64,000 nucleotides of DNA from Xanthostigma xanthostigma (lineage: Eukaryota > Arthropoda > Insecta > Raphidioptera > Raphidiidae): contig OY754465.1 of the NCBI GenBank assembly GCA_963575645.1, forward strand, positions 38,900,401 through 38,964,400, given 5' to 3'. Shown in pieces: positions 1-11,860 of the stretch. Every line of letters starts with the position of its first letter. Position 1 is the stretch's first letter. The translations under genes were made by a program, and so were the position numbers. The notes below the pieces were generated by a model. That model was not told the origin of the DNA. It ran no database searches and saw only the letters and a program-made list of their open reading frames with translations.

Positions 1-1215
1 GTAATAAATGTAACTAAATAATAAATTGATCGGCATTATATATAATAAATCATTGTGTACTAAATGATTTCTTATATTTACATCATTATAGGTAAACAAA
101 TATATTCTAATTTCAAGTCAGCGTAGAGAGTGCATTTAGATATTAAAATTTTACCACATTTACGAATAGACCTAAGAATGTTTAGAATTAATAAATCTAG
201 AAAATTTAAAAATATGTCAGATGAATCAAGATTAAATTTTAGTTAAGTTGTTAATTGACGTCGACAGAAGTGGCTATGAAAGTCTTAAACTATTTTCAAA
301 ATAAACAGGAAAGCTTTAGTCAAGCTAAATGACCCATTTATCTTTCAGTGTATATACAGGTGCTTTTTTTGTATCAATCTCTCTTTTTGCTTGTCATCAG
401 TGTGTCCGCTGTTCGCACCCAAGAGACTTTATTGAAGACATGATAGTCCCTTTGGAGCAAACTAGTCCCTCTAATCTTATTATATAAGTTTGAAAATCGG
501 GCCGCTATTATATTTGATTTAAAATATACCTAAGATGCGACGGTTAAAATAAATGTCAATTCAATTTCAGTAAACTATAATAATAGTATTTACCAGCGTG
601 ACAAGTTACAATATAGCCAGACAAAGTCAAATATAATACATTGAACTGGTGTCGTCCGACATTTTCTAGGGTAGAAATTTTCAGATCTAAAAAATTCCCA
701 AAAGTGTGGACATTTCGATAATTTTAAACACAGAGTTACGCTACACAAATAACGTAGACTTAATTTAGCTTCATGATTAGACGACTAGATCAACTGTGTA
801 ATGTCCATTATACTGTCTAATTGAAAGCAAACCACGAGAAAGATAATTGTTATATATCTCCTTCTATAGATAAAGAACAAGGCTTTTCATTATTTTCACG
901 CGCAAGCATCGTCGCTATGGTTATTCTGCAGTTTCGGGCGCTTTTTGATGCAATGGCTGACCCAGTTACGTTTTTCATTACTAATTTAAGTTAAAACATT
1001 AGCGACGCTGCTAAATAAGTGCACAAAACAGTAGAAAAACACACTTGTGGTGAATTGAGATGGTGGTTGATGTGCCAAGAGCCGAAAAATTGGTGGAAGT
1101 AAACGAAAACCGGTTGAAAGATTACACTTGCAGTCTTACTTATCATAAATCGTTGATTGTCAAAAAAATTTAGAAATATTTTTTCACGATGTTAGGTATA
1201 TACGTCCTTACATTT
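1..1215. other. AT-rich stretch, nothing recognised
   Basis: No long reading frame, RNA gene or clear repeat boundary is visible here. The sequence is AT-rich with short runs of A and T and looks like ancient decayed repeats or plain intergenic DNA. It ends where the first R1 repeat begins. Confidence 0.5.
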
Positions 1216-1794
1216 TACCATTCCGAAACAAGTGGGGAATGGTGCCTATATACTAATTTAGGCCAAATATCACTTTTCAAACTTTTACAATATTTTTTCG
1301 TTTTGAGGTCCCCCGAATCCAAAAAACATATTTTTGGAAAAAACTTTGTGCGTCAGTTTGTCTGTGAGCACGATACAGGTCAAACGGATGAGCCGATTAA
1401 AACTAAATTTTAGGAGAATGTGTGATATACAAATATGAAGACCCCTATTGTTTTTGGGGGAAATCGGAGCATGCCCAGAGGAGATATGAGCTATAACGTT
1501 GTTTTTTTATAATAATGGTATAATTTTCATAACGGTTTATTATTCTATTTAGTTTAATAATTTTAGAAATATTTTGAAAATAAGAAAAAAATCAGCTGTT
1601 GTTTTGTTCTATAAATCGGTCAGAGATAAATAAGCTAAACATGCTTTGATTAATTTATATGCATGACGTAATAACATATTATCATAATTATTAAATACTA
1701 GCCGTTACTCGAGACACCGCACGTGTTAACAGAAATTGAATTTCTATATTATAATATGTCAAATACATATCAATATTTCCGAAGTTGAAATGGT
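1216..1794 (+). repeat. R1 interspersed repeat, near full-length copy
   Basis: This starts with taccattcc and ends with gaagttgaaatggt, so its ends are short inverted copies of accattcc. Inside it carries blocks that recur elsewhere: cgatacaggtcaaacggatgagccg, the gcatgccc/gagatat block, gttgttttttataataatgg, cataacggtttattattct and acatgctttgattaat. Related copies lie at 4874-5348 (minus), 7387-7535, 35281-36005, 37710-38052, 40442-41565 (minus, interrupted) and 44100-44785. There is no coding capacity. It is probably a non-autonomous DNA element, but its superfamily cannot be set from sequence alone. Confidence 0.6.
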
Positions 1795-2343
1795 GCCGTT
1801 GTCCAATTGACTGGATTTTTTTTAATTACTAATTACTTTTAAAAAAATATCACTTATCACCTGTGCCCGAAAAATATGTGCAGAGGTTGAGGCATGAGCA
1901 AAAAAAAATTAATCATGAAAATTAAAACTTTCGTCCATGTAGTCGTTAGCGGTTTAAAGTATTTGTATATTTCTTTAATTTTTGTTCGCAAATAAGAGAA
2001 CAAAACATAATAACATTGGGTTACGTTATTTGTTTTTGTCCGAAGAATAATTATGCACTGTACAAAATTATCAGATTCTGATATGTCGGTCGATTTTATT
2101 GAAAATATTTATTATTACTAGTAGTTGCAAAGTGGTCGGTATTCATTACATTTCTAAGTTTGAACGTTATTATTAAATTTTCTCCCGAACTGATTTTACC
2201 GGTGTACACATCGCGATGAAACATATATTGTGAACTTCCCTTTATTAAAACTAAGTGAAATATGTATGCTTCAAGGAAATGTGTGCGAATTAACACACTC
2301 AAATTGGTACCACAAAGTTTTTCCTTCCCGTATTTGTATATGA
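1795..2343. other. unassigned AT-rich DNA
   Basis: No gene is visible. Short frames on the minus strand have no recognisable product and no splice or poly(A) context, so they are treated as chance. Confidence 0.5.
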
Positions 2344-2846
2344 CTAGTCATTACCCGCGGCTTTGCACGCGATTGAGACGAAACACGGATGCATTCCCAT
2401 TATTTGGAATAATTACTCCTTTCTCTACGTAGACCTCCCCCTAACAAATTTCAAAATTGATGACATTCACGTGATCAACGTCCTGACAAACCTTGAAAAT
2501 TACACCCATGTTGATTTTTAGACTATTTCCTATTTTCATCCTCTGAAGGGGTTGTTTTTGAAAAAGCATAAAACGCGTATTTTTTTATTTGTTGACAGAA
2601 GTAATCCTGCACATTTTTTTAACATAATTAACGTGTTATGTAATTTCGCCATGTAAATTTTGAATCCTCGTTACACCCTTTTAGGGATTGAATTATCAAA
2701 AATTTGTTCTTGGCGGATGCTTACGTCATAATAACTATCTGTGTGCCAAATTTCAGCCCAATCCGTTCAGTGGTTTGAGCTGTGCGTTCATAGATCAGTC
2801 AGTCAATCAGTCACGGTTTCCTTTTATTTTTATATATACAGATTTA
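2344..2846 (+). repeat. RTE-like LINE/SINE 3' end relic
   Basis: The block opens with ctagtcattacccgcggct. It contains gtgtgccaaatttcagccca followed by atccgttcagtggtttgag and a gatcagtcagtcaatcagtc stretch, and it ends in tttttatatatacagattt. That order (cccgcgg opening, a 'caatccgttcagtggtttgagc' core, a GTCAGTCA run, a T/A-rich tail) is typical of RTE-class LINE 3' ends and derived SINEs that are abundant in insects. No coding frame survives. The family name is an inference. Confidence 0.55.
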
Positions 2847-3495
2847 GACTTGAATAAACGTATACAATTACAACTTATTTAAAACTTACAGCATATAAGT
2901 TGGATGATTCATTGGCTGTATTGGGAGCGGATATTGGATAAATAATCAAATAATATAAATTCTCATACATGTACCTAATTTCGGTTAATAATCTGATAAT
3001 ACCGACATATCGCCCATAAATAATAATTAATTCAACTATATCTAGCTAATATGCCTATTAACACGCCTGCGCAGTCAAATCTCTAATATTATAAACAGGG
3101 GCGACTCGTTAAAAAAAGTAATATATTTAGTAATTAAGCCAGAATTTAGTCGTAAATTTAAATATTGCAGAAGTACACATTAAATTTGTTTTAGAAATGA
3201 GTGTGTCATGATGGGGAAATATTCCCAGTGGGGAAGAATAGTCCCCGAAGTGTTTATAAACTCCTTAGAAAATGTAATCAATTACAATTTTTATTAAAAG
3301 ATTTATTCTTGTTATCAAACAAATTAAAAAACACAAAATTTAAATTGCTTTAAAGACAAGATAAATAATATTTCATATACTTGCCAAAACTAATGATATA
3401 TCTACACAATATACAACAATATACAATTGAAGTGTCTGTTTGTAGTGTTAAAATAACAGCTTTTTACTAAATGCAAGTATATGCTATATACGCTA
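2847..3495. other. unassigned AT-rich DNA
   Basis: No reading frame, tRNA-like element or palindrome that I can support is present here. Confidence 0.5.
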
Positions 3496-3673
3496 CTTAT
3501 AACAGAAAAATTTTTTTTTAAGTTTTCGTCTGTCTGCCTGTCTGTTTGCTCCGGCTAATCTCCGAAGTGACTGAGCCGATTTTGGCGGGACTTTCACTGG
3601 CAGATAGCTGATGCAAACTCTGCGAACTGAAAATCATAAATTCACGCAGACGAAGTCGCGGGTTGCAGTTAGT
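3496..3673 (+). repeat. LINE-derived 3' end with cgaagtcgcggg motif
   Basis: The block runs from cttataacagaaaaa through a cgtctgtctgcctgtctg run, a ctccgaagtgactgagccgat core and a terminal gacgaagtcgcgggttgcag. The ending matches the common insect (notably lepidopteran) type '...gacgaagtcgcgggcaacagctagt', usually the 3' end of RTE-like retroposons. It is non-coding. Confidence 0.5.
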
Positions 3674-4873
3674 GTTGTAATATTTTTTAGTAACTTAGTA
3701 ACGAATTTGCTTTGAGAGGTAAGTGCCAGTATAGAGGCTACCTCGTCAGCTCGCGGACCGTTAACATATCAACCATGCCATATCGATATTTACAGGTTCG
3801 CGCCGAATGAAGTCATTCCCTCTAACTACTACCCAACTGAACGAGACAACCTCTGTAATCTATTAACATTAGGCAAATGCCTTGTGCCTATTTAACATTG
3901 TTTTGCCTGTACGTAGACTGCAGACAAATGACGTTACGTCTTGTTCGATAGGTGATCAACTGTTAATTGAGCGAACTGTCTTATTTATTGGAATTTTTAA
4001 AAAGGAAAAAATACGGATTTTCTTTCCCCGTTATTCTATTTCAATAATCGGTAAAAAACGGCACAATACCGAATATGTTTGAATACAAGTTATGTTGATA
4101 AATAAGATATTGAATGAAAGTAAAGAAAGAAAATAACAGGCATGTGGAAAAATAAATACAAACGCAATACACCATGGACTGTAGTGTCACTATAATATCG
4201 TTTTTTCTGATATTTACCTATATACACGTTTGTAAATGTTTGTTGTGAGTAAAGAATTTCTTTGAAAGTAGGGAATTCGTTTTTTGAATAAAAATTGTCA
4301 GGCACTTACGAAGATTAAACCGAGTAGTACATAAAATATCTTCATAAATTTAAATAGCGCGTTTTTGATTAAAAAAAGTTATGTGCGCTGATCCTAAATA
4401 GCGTTTCAATGTATTTTTCAAATTTTTTAAATTAAGATTCCCTTTAGTATTTCACTGCAACTCGCCACCTGATTTTCTGAATATCGTAAATGTTACCAAC
4501 CGAATGAGGCGGCAATGTCTTTACATTGGCTGTGAAGAACAATGTCTCGCCATTTTCTTACCTACAGTGGATATAATGCGCACTCTCACTGTTCTAACAG
4601 GTCGTTTCACTCTCCTGAGAATAACAATATTATGTATAAAGCTAATTATTTCGACACTAAGCTCAGAAAACCCTTCACATACCCTGGAGAGAGTATTTGT
4701 AGACATAGTATGTGTAGACATAGTATCTGCGCATCTATGTACTCGATACAGTACACAACACGTAAGAATTCAAATTTAGTAAAAAAAAAACTAACTAATG
4801 TGATGACGTAGGTAACATCTAGTGTTAAATTTGATTATATTTGGCGTTCGTTTGCATGGTTTATGTATCTATA
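3674..4873. other. unassigned DNA
   Basis: The overlapping short frames near 4504-4811 lie on both strands and have no family resemblance, so they are not called. A slightly less AT-rich patch at 3720-3960 has no recognisable motif. Confidence 0.45.
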
Positions 4874-5348
4874 CAATATGTTGTCACGTCATGTAAAAAT
4901 TAACCAAAGCATGCTTGTCAACTACTAAATTTACAGATCTACAGAACAACAGTTTTTTTTTATTTTCAAAATATTTCCGATAGGTACTATAAAGTTAAAA
5001 AAAACGTTTATAAATCTTTCTTGTAAAAATAAATAGAATAATAAACCGTAATGAAAATTATACCTTTATTATATAAAAAAAACAACTTCTGCGCATGTGC
5101 CGTTTTCCCCAAAAAACAATAGAGCTCTTCATATTTGCACATCAAACATTGTCCCAAAATTTGGTTCCAATTCGCCCATCCGTTTGTTCTGTATCGTGTT
5201 CACAGACAAACAGATCAATAGCACACAAAGTTTTTTCCAAAAATATGTTTTTTGGATTCGGGGAACCCTTAAAACAAAAAATATTGTAAAATTAAATAAT
5301 GTAAATTTTTACCTAAATTAGTACCATTCCCCACTTGTGGTGTTGAAA
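4874..5348 (-). repeat. R1 repeat copy, reverse orientation
   Basis: Read on the minus strand, this begins with ccacaagtggggaatggtac, passes the cgcatgtgc/agaag block and the cataatt/cggtttattattct block, and ends around agcatgctttggttaat and catgacgtgacaac. These are the same ordered blocks as in the copy at 1216-1794, with many substitutions. The accattcc end lies at 5331 on the plus strand. Confidence 0.55.
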
Positions 5349-6614
5349 AATCATATATATCAGGTTTAAAGAACGAAAAGGATCATTGAGTGAAACAACC
5401 ACAACGCTTTATGATCTCTCAAAATCATTTACAACGTGAAATTCGGGTTGAGACTTTACAATATTTGACCACTACGCAAAGTGGTTATTATGGATAAGCC
5501 AAATCGCGTTCTAAAATCTGGACGTTAGCTGATGCAAACACGATACGACGGACAGGTTGTAAAATATGAATGCCGCTCATAGAACATTGAGTGCAACTCT
5601 AAATGTCATGCTAATACAGTTCTTGTAAAAGTAAATTATTGCGCATTTATGTCTACCTCATATTTCTTATATTCTTTATCCTCATAAAAAAGACTAATTT
5701 AATAATTAAAGTTCCTGAACAAAGTTTAAAAATAACCAAGTTGCATTTCAGTATATGGTAAATAATTTTGTTATACTTATGTGAGATCGTGATGAAAAAA
5801 TAATACTATGAAAAATGAAAACAAGTTATGATTTCTTATTTTCATCTCTTTATTAGTTAACATCCAGAACGATTCATGGCTTTTCTTAATGACTGCGCTG
5901 CGTAGTGATCAAATATTATGAAAGTCAAATGACTTCCTTTTTTAAAGAAAACCAAATATTTCAATATATCTGCAAGAATAATTCGTATTGTTCTAGGAAG
6001 CTGATGAAGCAAATGCTATCACGGAGCATCTCTCAATATTTCTATTCTCTACAAGAGAACCACTTTGTATTCTGGGAAAGTATTTGCTTCAAGCTTGTTC
6101 GGTGAACAGCTAAAAAATAGCTCACTTCTCTGTATCAAATGGATGCTGATATTATAAATGTTCTATAAACCAGGTCATTATTGTTTTGTGTTTCAAAGGA
6201 AGTTCATTTTCGATATTTGACAAAAAATAAGTAACTGCACTTAGTTATACATAATATTACAGGTTCCTCAAAGAACCTGTGTCACATAGTCGACTTATAA
6301 ATATTTCTTCTTACATGACATTGCCTGTAGAGTGTACATGTTTATAGGTATGCCTATCTTGTAGTCAAAGGTTTCCCTTATTCAATAGACTCTAACCCTT
6401 TGTTGTATGGTAATAGAGTTCATATTATTATTTATTTAGGCTTCATATATTCTCTTCAGGTACTACAGAGTACAGATCCTCTAAAATTTTAATCAGTAGA
6501 ACAACTAGTTAGTAATTGCTATCTGTCAAATCAATACAGTAATTGTATATTTGGGACCCCAAACGATAAAAGAATCAAAATAATTTACATCAACGTAGTT
6601 ATAATAATTATATA
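5349..6614. other. unassigned AT-rich DNA
   Basis: No gene or bounded repeat is recognised. A 66-codon frame near 5905-6105 has no identifiable homology or context. Confidence 0.5.
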
Positions 6615-6985
6615 TTTTTAGGGTTCCGTACACGAAGGTTGCTCAACGGGACCCTATTACCAAGCCTCCGCCATCCGTCCGTCCGTTTGTCTGTCAGCGG
6701 GCTGTATCTCAAGAACCGTAATAGGTAGAGAGTTGAAATTTTCAGAGAGCGTGTATTTCTATTGCCGCTAGAACAACAAATAATGAAAACCCCCCTAAAA
6801 CTTCCAAAAGAGGATCAAACTAAGTTTTTTGCTTATAATTCTCTCAATTTAAATCAGCTCGTGTCTTAAACGAAAGAGGAAAAAATTTTGCGTAGATTTT
6901 GTATAATAGAATTCGACCTAACGCTTTTTTTATACAGCTTTATAAAGAAAACAAGCTGTATAAATTCAATTTTGTCTAAAAATAA
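6615..6985 (+). repeat. gttccgta-family interspersed repeat
   Basis: The block starts ttttagggttccgtacacga and continues with cgggaccctattaccaagcc, a ccgtccgtccgtttgtctgtc run, caagaaccgtaataggtaga and gttgaaattttcagag, then tattgccgctagaacaacaa. A second copy with the same order is at 43483-43860. This is a very abundant repeat in Lepidoptera, probably a retroposon 3' region. It is non-coding. Confidence 0.65.
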
Positions 6986-7289
6986 AAAGATTGCATTTGT
7001 TCAAAAACGGATGTCATTTCAAATTGAAGGAGATTTATTTGGTTGAGAAACAATTGAAAAATAAGCTTTACCAGAGTATCGCTTGTGGCCAACGTTTCGA
7101 AAAATATATTTTCATCATCAGGGCCTCAATGCAAGTTAAGATGGTAAATTGTGCAAATTATTGTAATATACAAGATCATTTATTATGAATTTCAACAGTT
7201 TTATAAACTTAAAAATATCATAAAACCGTTTTTTAATAAAATTGTTCTGTCCAATGTGAAAATAAATATTGTACTGATCATCATTTTAA

Positions 7290-7535
7290 ATATTAGTCAG
7301 TGTTTTGACATTAATATTTTGTGAAATGCAGCGCCTTCTGAGTTAACGATTTGAATAACTAATTATTAGAACATATTACTTTGACATTTTTTACCATTCC
7401 AACACCACGGATGAGCGGAATGAAACCAAATTTCGGGAGTATGTTTGATATGCAAATATGAATAGGTCTATTGTTTTTGAGGGACATCGGCGCAAGCGCA
7501 AAAGAAATATATATTATAATGTTGTTTTTATTAAA
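7290..7535 (+). repeat. gttccgta-family continuation joined to an R1 fragment
   Basis: From 7300 the sequence aatattttgtgaaatgcagc, then gccttctgagttaacgattt, matches 43995-44040 and, in reverse, 40880-40930. It runs directly into an R1 start (taccattcc at about 7391) and its cggcgcaagcgcaaaagaaa block. The same junction at 44100 shows that the two pieces move or amplify as one composite. The 6986-7289 part of this copy has no counterpart in the other. Confidence 0.5.
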
Positions 7536-8812
7536 TTAAGGACCTTAGTAGAAAAATTCACTGATTCTAATGTGCACAAGCTTTCTGTATTTCTTTTGGT
7601 TTAGAAACTATAGACAATCAGAGATGTTTGTGAACATTGCTAAATATGTATATACAACTTCTAAACCAAAAGAGATATAGACATTTTCTTGCAAACATTA
7701 GAATTAACATGTCATTAAATATGTTACCTAAAATTTTAGCGCGCTAGTAGTCATATGATGATACTAAAAATAACGTATTTTTATCTAACTACCTTTTCTT
7801 TTAAAAAAATCTCTCGCGTAGTCAGGTAAATTACCTCGCATTCAGGGAGGCCAATTAGTTTCTAATTGAACTGACATCAAAATCCCTTCATAAATTACAT
7901 ACAATTTATGTTTCAAGGTTTACTTGATGATTTATTTTTTTTCAAAGCAAATACTATCTACCGCTGTCGCGCAGATAATGCATGAAACTGCTCTAGATAT
8001 GAAAATATTTATCTTGAAAAGCTAAAAATTTCGGAATCGTAAAGTAGACGTCTCAAATAAGTATTCAAAATTTAGTCAAGTTTGAATAGTTATTTGTTAA
8101 ACGGCAAATATCCCTATGTAAGAAAATTCTCAGAAAAAGTAGTTGTAAAATGAAAACCTTTGAAACGATTGATTCAGGGAAAAAAGAGGCCTTTTTTGTG
8201 TAGAATTTTATAAACTACAGTTTTTCTGATAATTTTTGCATTTATCCACTTTCACTCCCTAAGAAAAACCCACGGTTCAAATTAGGGATACTTTTCCAGG
8301 ATTATATGCGTTGAACGTTAAAATAAAGGTCTCCACAAAAATCTAGCTTTATCGGATATTTTGCCAAGTTTTGTCCTTTATTCCTGATATGGGTACCTTA
8401 GATGTATTTTATAGAATATGTATTACATATAAAACAAAGTTTAAAATATATTTCATCTAACGTTCTGTTTGCGAACAATTATGTACACAAGTTCAACGTA
8501 AAGTTAATGACAAATTGGTGTAAATGACTTGAACCTCATAAAACAGTGTCTGGTTGTTATTTCGTTGTCTCTACATATGAGATCCGCCGCTCACTTTTGT
8601 TATTCCGGTACACAGGTAGTGCTTGTTAAAGTTTATAAAGCAGTATACCGATAATGCAAGTTCAGCATAATGTTATATTGTATGAAAACTTGAATTCGTT
8701 CCAAGTTTAAAGCTCGATTCAAGTTCCTTCTACTTACTTATTTTAACGCCACCGACAGCCAATATTGTTTTTGCCTTGCACCAATTCATATTTTCAATTT
8801 ATTATTTTTTAG
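7536..8812. other. unassigned DNA upstream of candidate exon
   Basis: No gene or bounded repeat is visible. The end of the stretch is pyrimidine-rich and finishes in tttattttttag, which can act as a splice acceptor for the next feature. Confidence 0.4.
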
Positions 8813-9041
8813 TAACGAATTGAAAATTCAACTGTTACTTTTACCAGTCCTTAAAATAGAATTTGGAAACTGGGGGCTCGTAATAGAGGAATCATACTAT
8901 GACAGCATGTTCAACCATGATAAAAGAATTCCAGACAACACTGCAGCGTCCTACATACAACAGAAACAGGAGTTTGTTGCAAACGTCAAATTTGAAAGAG
9001 AGACCGCAGAAATCAACGGTTTAGTACCACGTTTATATTAA
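8813..9041 (+). CDS. candidate 3'-terminal coding exon, unknown protein
   Basis: An open frame runs from just after a good acceptor (a pyrimidine-rich tract then tttag at 8808-8812) to a TAA at 9039-9041. If the exon starts at 8813 its first base completes a split codon and about 75 residues follow, including ELKIQLLLLPVLKIEFGNWG near the start and a final LVPRLY. Composition is mixed and protein-like, with many E, N and K residues and a codon pattern less AT-biased than the flanks. A poly(A) signal (aataaa) lies at about 9183, some 140 bp after the stop. A GNWGL string recalls M1 aminopeptidases, but the expected HEXXH that follows in that family is absent, so I do not assign a function. No ATG decides a start, and no upstream exon was identified. 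It could be a relic or chance. Confidence 0.35.
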
Positions 9042-9257
9042 TTGACTTCTCGTGTATGTCGGGCGGACTTTGTAATTGATTTTAAACTAACTTCTTGATG
9101 AGATAGAGACTTGAATTTTTTAACATAAATCAGAATTAGATAACAATACGAGAAAATACTAAAATAAGACGAAAATATTAGAAATAAAGAAATTTTAATA
9201 AATACATCATATAATTTATTGATACTTATTTGCCGTTGCACGACGCCTTGCAATCAA

Positions 9258-9325
9258 TGGTCGTAGCTCAGTTGGTTAGAGCGTCGTGCTAACAACGTGT
9301 CGTGGGTTCGATCCCCATGGTCTAT
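9258..9325 (+). pseudogene. degenerate tRNA-Ile-like sequence (anticodon loop now AAC)
   Basis: The sequence tagctcagttggttagagc gives a perfect A box and D arm, and gggttcgatcccc gives a B box and T arm. The anticodon region gtcgtgctaacaacg matches the usual tRNA-Ile(AAT) version except for a C in place of T, giving AAC. The variable region and part of the T stem are shortened, and the acceptor stem pairs poorly. It is therefore a tRNA pseudogene or the head of a small tRNA-derived retroposon rather than a working tRNA. A T-run at about 9331 could terminate Pol III transcription. Confidence 0.7.
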
Positions 9326-9397
9326 ATAATTTTTATTTTTTTACGGTATGTTTTTGTTATTACCACGTTTTAATTACATTAAAAAAAAAAGAAAATT

Positions 9398-9692
9398 ATA
9401 AAATAAATAAAAAAATATTTTTAATATACCACGTTTGTAAAATGAATTAAAAAGTATGAAATATATTTTTTTTTAATTTGTAAGATTTTAAAGGAAAAAT
9501 GTGGGGCGCATGCGACAGTTATATAGGAAGTGTAGAGAGTAGCTATCTATGAAAAAAATCTATTCATAAGATAAAATGAATAATGAACCCACGTTTTTCG
9601 TTTCGAATCCTACAAGTTAAAAAAATTCATTTGTACTTTTTAGTTCGTTTTACAAGCGTGGTATATTAATTTTTTTTATTTATTTTATTATG
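9398..9692. mobile_element. AT-rich palindromic MITE-like element
   Basis: Left arm ttaatataccacgtttgtaa followed by aatgaattaaaaagta (about 9418-9490) is the reverse complement of cttttagttcgttttacaag followed by cgtggtatattaa (about 9600-9673), with about 70 bp of imperfect pairing. The AT-rich flanks extend it to about 9398-9692. The central part holds gcgcatgcgac. There is no coding capacity. Its size and fold-back shape fit a MITE, but no clear target duplication was found in the A/T-rich flanks. Confidence 0.55.
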
Positions 9693-10109
9693 TAATAATT
9701 TGATAATATTTACACTTGATCTACTTACTAACACACTTAGTTACATCATGCTTCTTTTCGATTTTTCAAGGACGTGTGAACTTCCATAATTTGTTGTAAA
9801 CAATAATTATTTACAAACATAGGTAGCGTGCAATGCTTTAATATATGAAACGCTCTTTATAGGAAGTTCACTGAAATGCTGAGTAGATGACTTATGGTCA
9901 AAGTAGAATAAAATCCCAACATGAAGCTTTAAACGAAATTGCTAAGGTAACAGTTAAGCAGGCGGTGGATGGCTCATAGAACAACACAAGTTGTACTGAA
10001 CTAAAATTACAGTGCAAACATGCTCAAAAAGATTAGGTTGAAAAACAGTCAGTGGCTGAGCCTCGCTTTTCAGTGCTATATGGTACTAATAAAGATTATT
10101 AATATTATT
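9693..10109. other. unassigned DNA
   Basis: Nothing is recognised. The 3' part may be an eroded upstream portion of the LINE relic that follows. Confidence 0.4.
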
Positions 10110-10424
10110 ATTGAAACTTTAAGAAAAAGAACCATAGAAGCACCAAAGCTCAGTAGGAGCAACTTAAGAACGGCAACTAGGATGTTAACATGGCACCAAT
10201 TTTAACAAACACCGGCACATGTTGGACATTTTCAACGACGCACTCTGCAGCAAGTGCAAAAAATAGACATTAAACCCTTGTTCACACACTTTGTAAGTGC
10301 GAGGCTGTCGCACAGACGAGTTATAAGTACTTTAAATCAATCTAATGCTCCCAAAGGATTTAAAGACGTCAGTTATACCAGGATACTGAACTATATGAAT
10401 AGACTGGACATCCTCAAGAAGTGA
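10110..10424 (+). pseudogene. LINE (R1/Jockey/Loa-type) ORF2 C-terminal relic
   Basis: Broken frames together read like the tail of a non-LTR retrotransposon ORF2, after the reverse transcriptase. LSRSNLRTATRMLTWHQF resembles the 'LRxLTGxLTGH' region. A following VGHFQRRTL then CSKCKK piece sits where the cysteine-rich motif belongs, and a CEA/LSHRR region is followed by FKDVSYTRILNYMNRLDILKK and a TGA stop at 10422-10424. At least one in-frame stop and one or two frameshifts separate the blocks, so it is dead. Assignment to the R1/Jockey group is by pattern only. Confidence 0.55.
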
Positions 10425-11739
10425 TGGATTTTCTTACCGAGTAAATTCCTGTTTTCTGAAATAACTCCGATTTTTAGTTGAAAAGGAAGGTGATTGTAAA
10501 ACGAATGGGAACATTATTTTACCCTTTTAGACACAAAGTCAATTTTTTTAAAATTATTTTTTTAAACGAATTTTAAGTTTTGCTTTTCCCTTGAGAGGCT
10601 GCCTACGCGGATGAAACTAACAAAAGAACAGGACAACTGACGGTTCTATCTGTTCGTGCGAGCTTAATCAAATATACATCAGTTAGTGCCAATTGACTAA
10701 CACATCACGATTTATCGTCAGCGGCAGTAAACTTGTTTGGGAAAAGTTTACACTGATCGTAAATCCTCAACCGCGACTACCAGTTACATATATATAGTTG
10801 GCAACTGGGGGTACACAGTGTCGTGTTTTGAGATAAGAATTTAGAACATAAGGCTGTGCAATGTACATAATACAGTTTCTTATACAATCTTGGTTTTAGA
10901 AGATTGCACTGGGGTATCAGTAAATTTGACCACGTTCTTCAAAAACACGATATTTCGTGTACTTAAAAATTTATAAACAAGTTTCCTGAAAGTAAATTTT
11001 CATGCGCAAATCATGATTAAAGAAAATATTTGTCAGCAAAGTTTTCCAACATTGTCCGTTTTTTTGTAACGGTGTCGGTGCTGCTACTATAGTTTTATGA
11101 ATGGCAATTAATAACAGCACTAATATCGCCCCGAAACTATGTATCGGAAAACGGACAGAGTTGGTACACCTTGCTGGCAAATATTTTCTAAACCTCAGTA
11201 AATAGCTAACATTTAGATGTCTATGATTAACGAAACCTTGAATGATAACAAAATTTGGACGATTGAAGTTACAAAGCCCGCTGAACTATATTTTTAATGG
11301 ATACATTAAATGATAAAAATTTTATTATAAGCGCTACAGAAAAAAAAATTATAACGAAGCAAATCTGATATCATGTTACAAATACTATCGCTTCTAAATA
11401 GCTGAAAAAGAAAAATATTATTTAAACATGTAGGATTCTACATTTACACAACAATAGGTACATAGCTTTTATTCACGGTTTTGCTGTGTTAATGTCGGAC
11501 TTAAATAAATATTTACCGAATAAAAATTCTATAGTATAAGGTTGATAATCCACAAAGTTAAATCAAAATTGGTGCAGAAGTTCTCGAGTTATGTTGCTAC
11601 TAATTGGTAGACAATAAGACTATCATCAAAAAAATTGCATGAAGGTGGGCAATAGCTTAATGTGATTTCTGACGTAGATATTTCGATGTGGAAATAATAT
11701 TTTAAAGTAAAATAGCAGATTGTATATCTAGTCAATGAA
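10425..11739. other. unassigned DNA
   Basis: No gene or bounded repeat is supported. A 69-codon minus-strand frame at about 10971-11180 has no recognisable family. Confidence 0.45.
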
Positions 11740-11860
11740 AACCGGCGATAACAGTCATACGAGACAAAATAACATTGCGAACGAGATATATATGAGTTTT
11801 TGTCATATCCTCTACAAAATAGTTACTACATGTTCAGTATAGTATCAGCATTTTTGATAG
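11740..11860 (+). repeat. R3 dispersed repeat fragment
   Basis: The string cagtcatacgagacaaaata, then acattgcgaacgagatatat, is related to agtcacacgagtcataatat followed by catcacgaacaagatatata at 13208-13246, to agtcacccgagtcataataa at about 24950, and more weakly to the cgttcgagatacatg block at 12535. A small dispersed family is the simplest reading; its type is unknown. Confidence 0.4.

Noticed and set aside
8862..8890. M1 aminopeptidase identity for the candidate exon because of GNWGL
   Set aside because: The zinc-binding HEXXH that should follow within about 40 residues is absent and the flanking residues do not fit the family.
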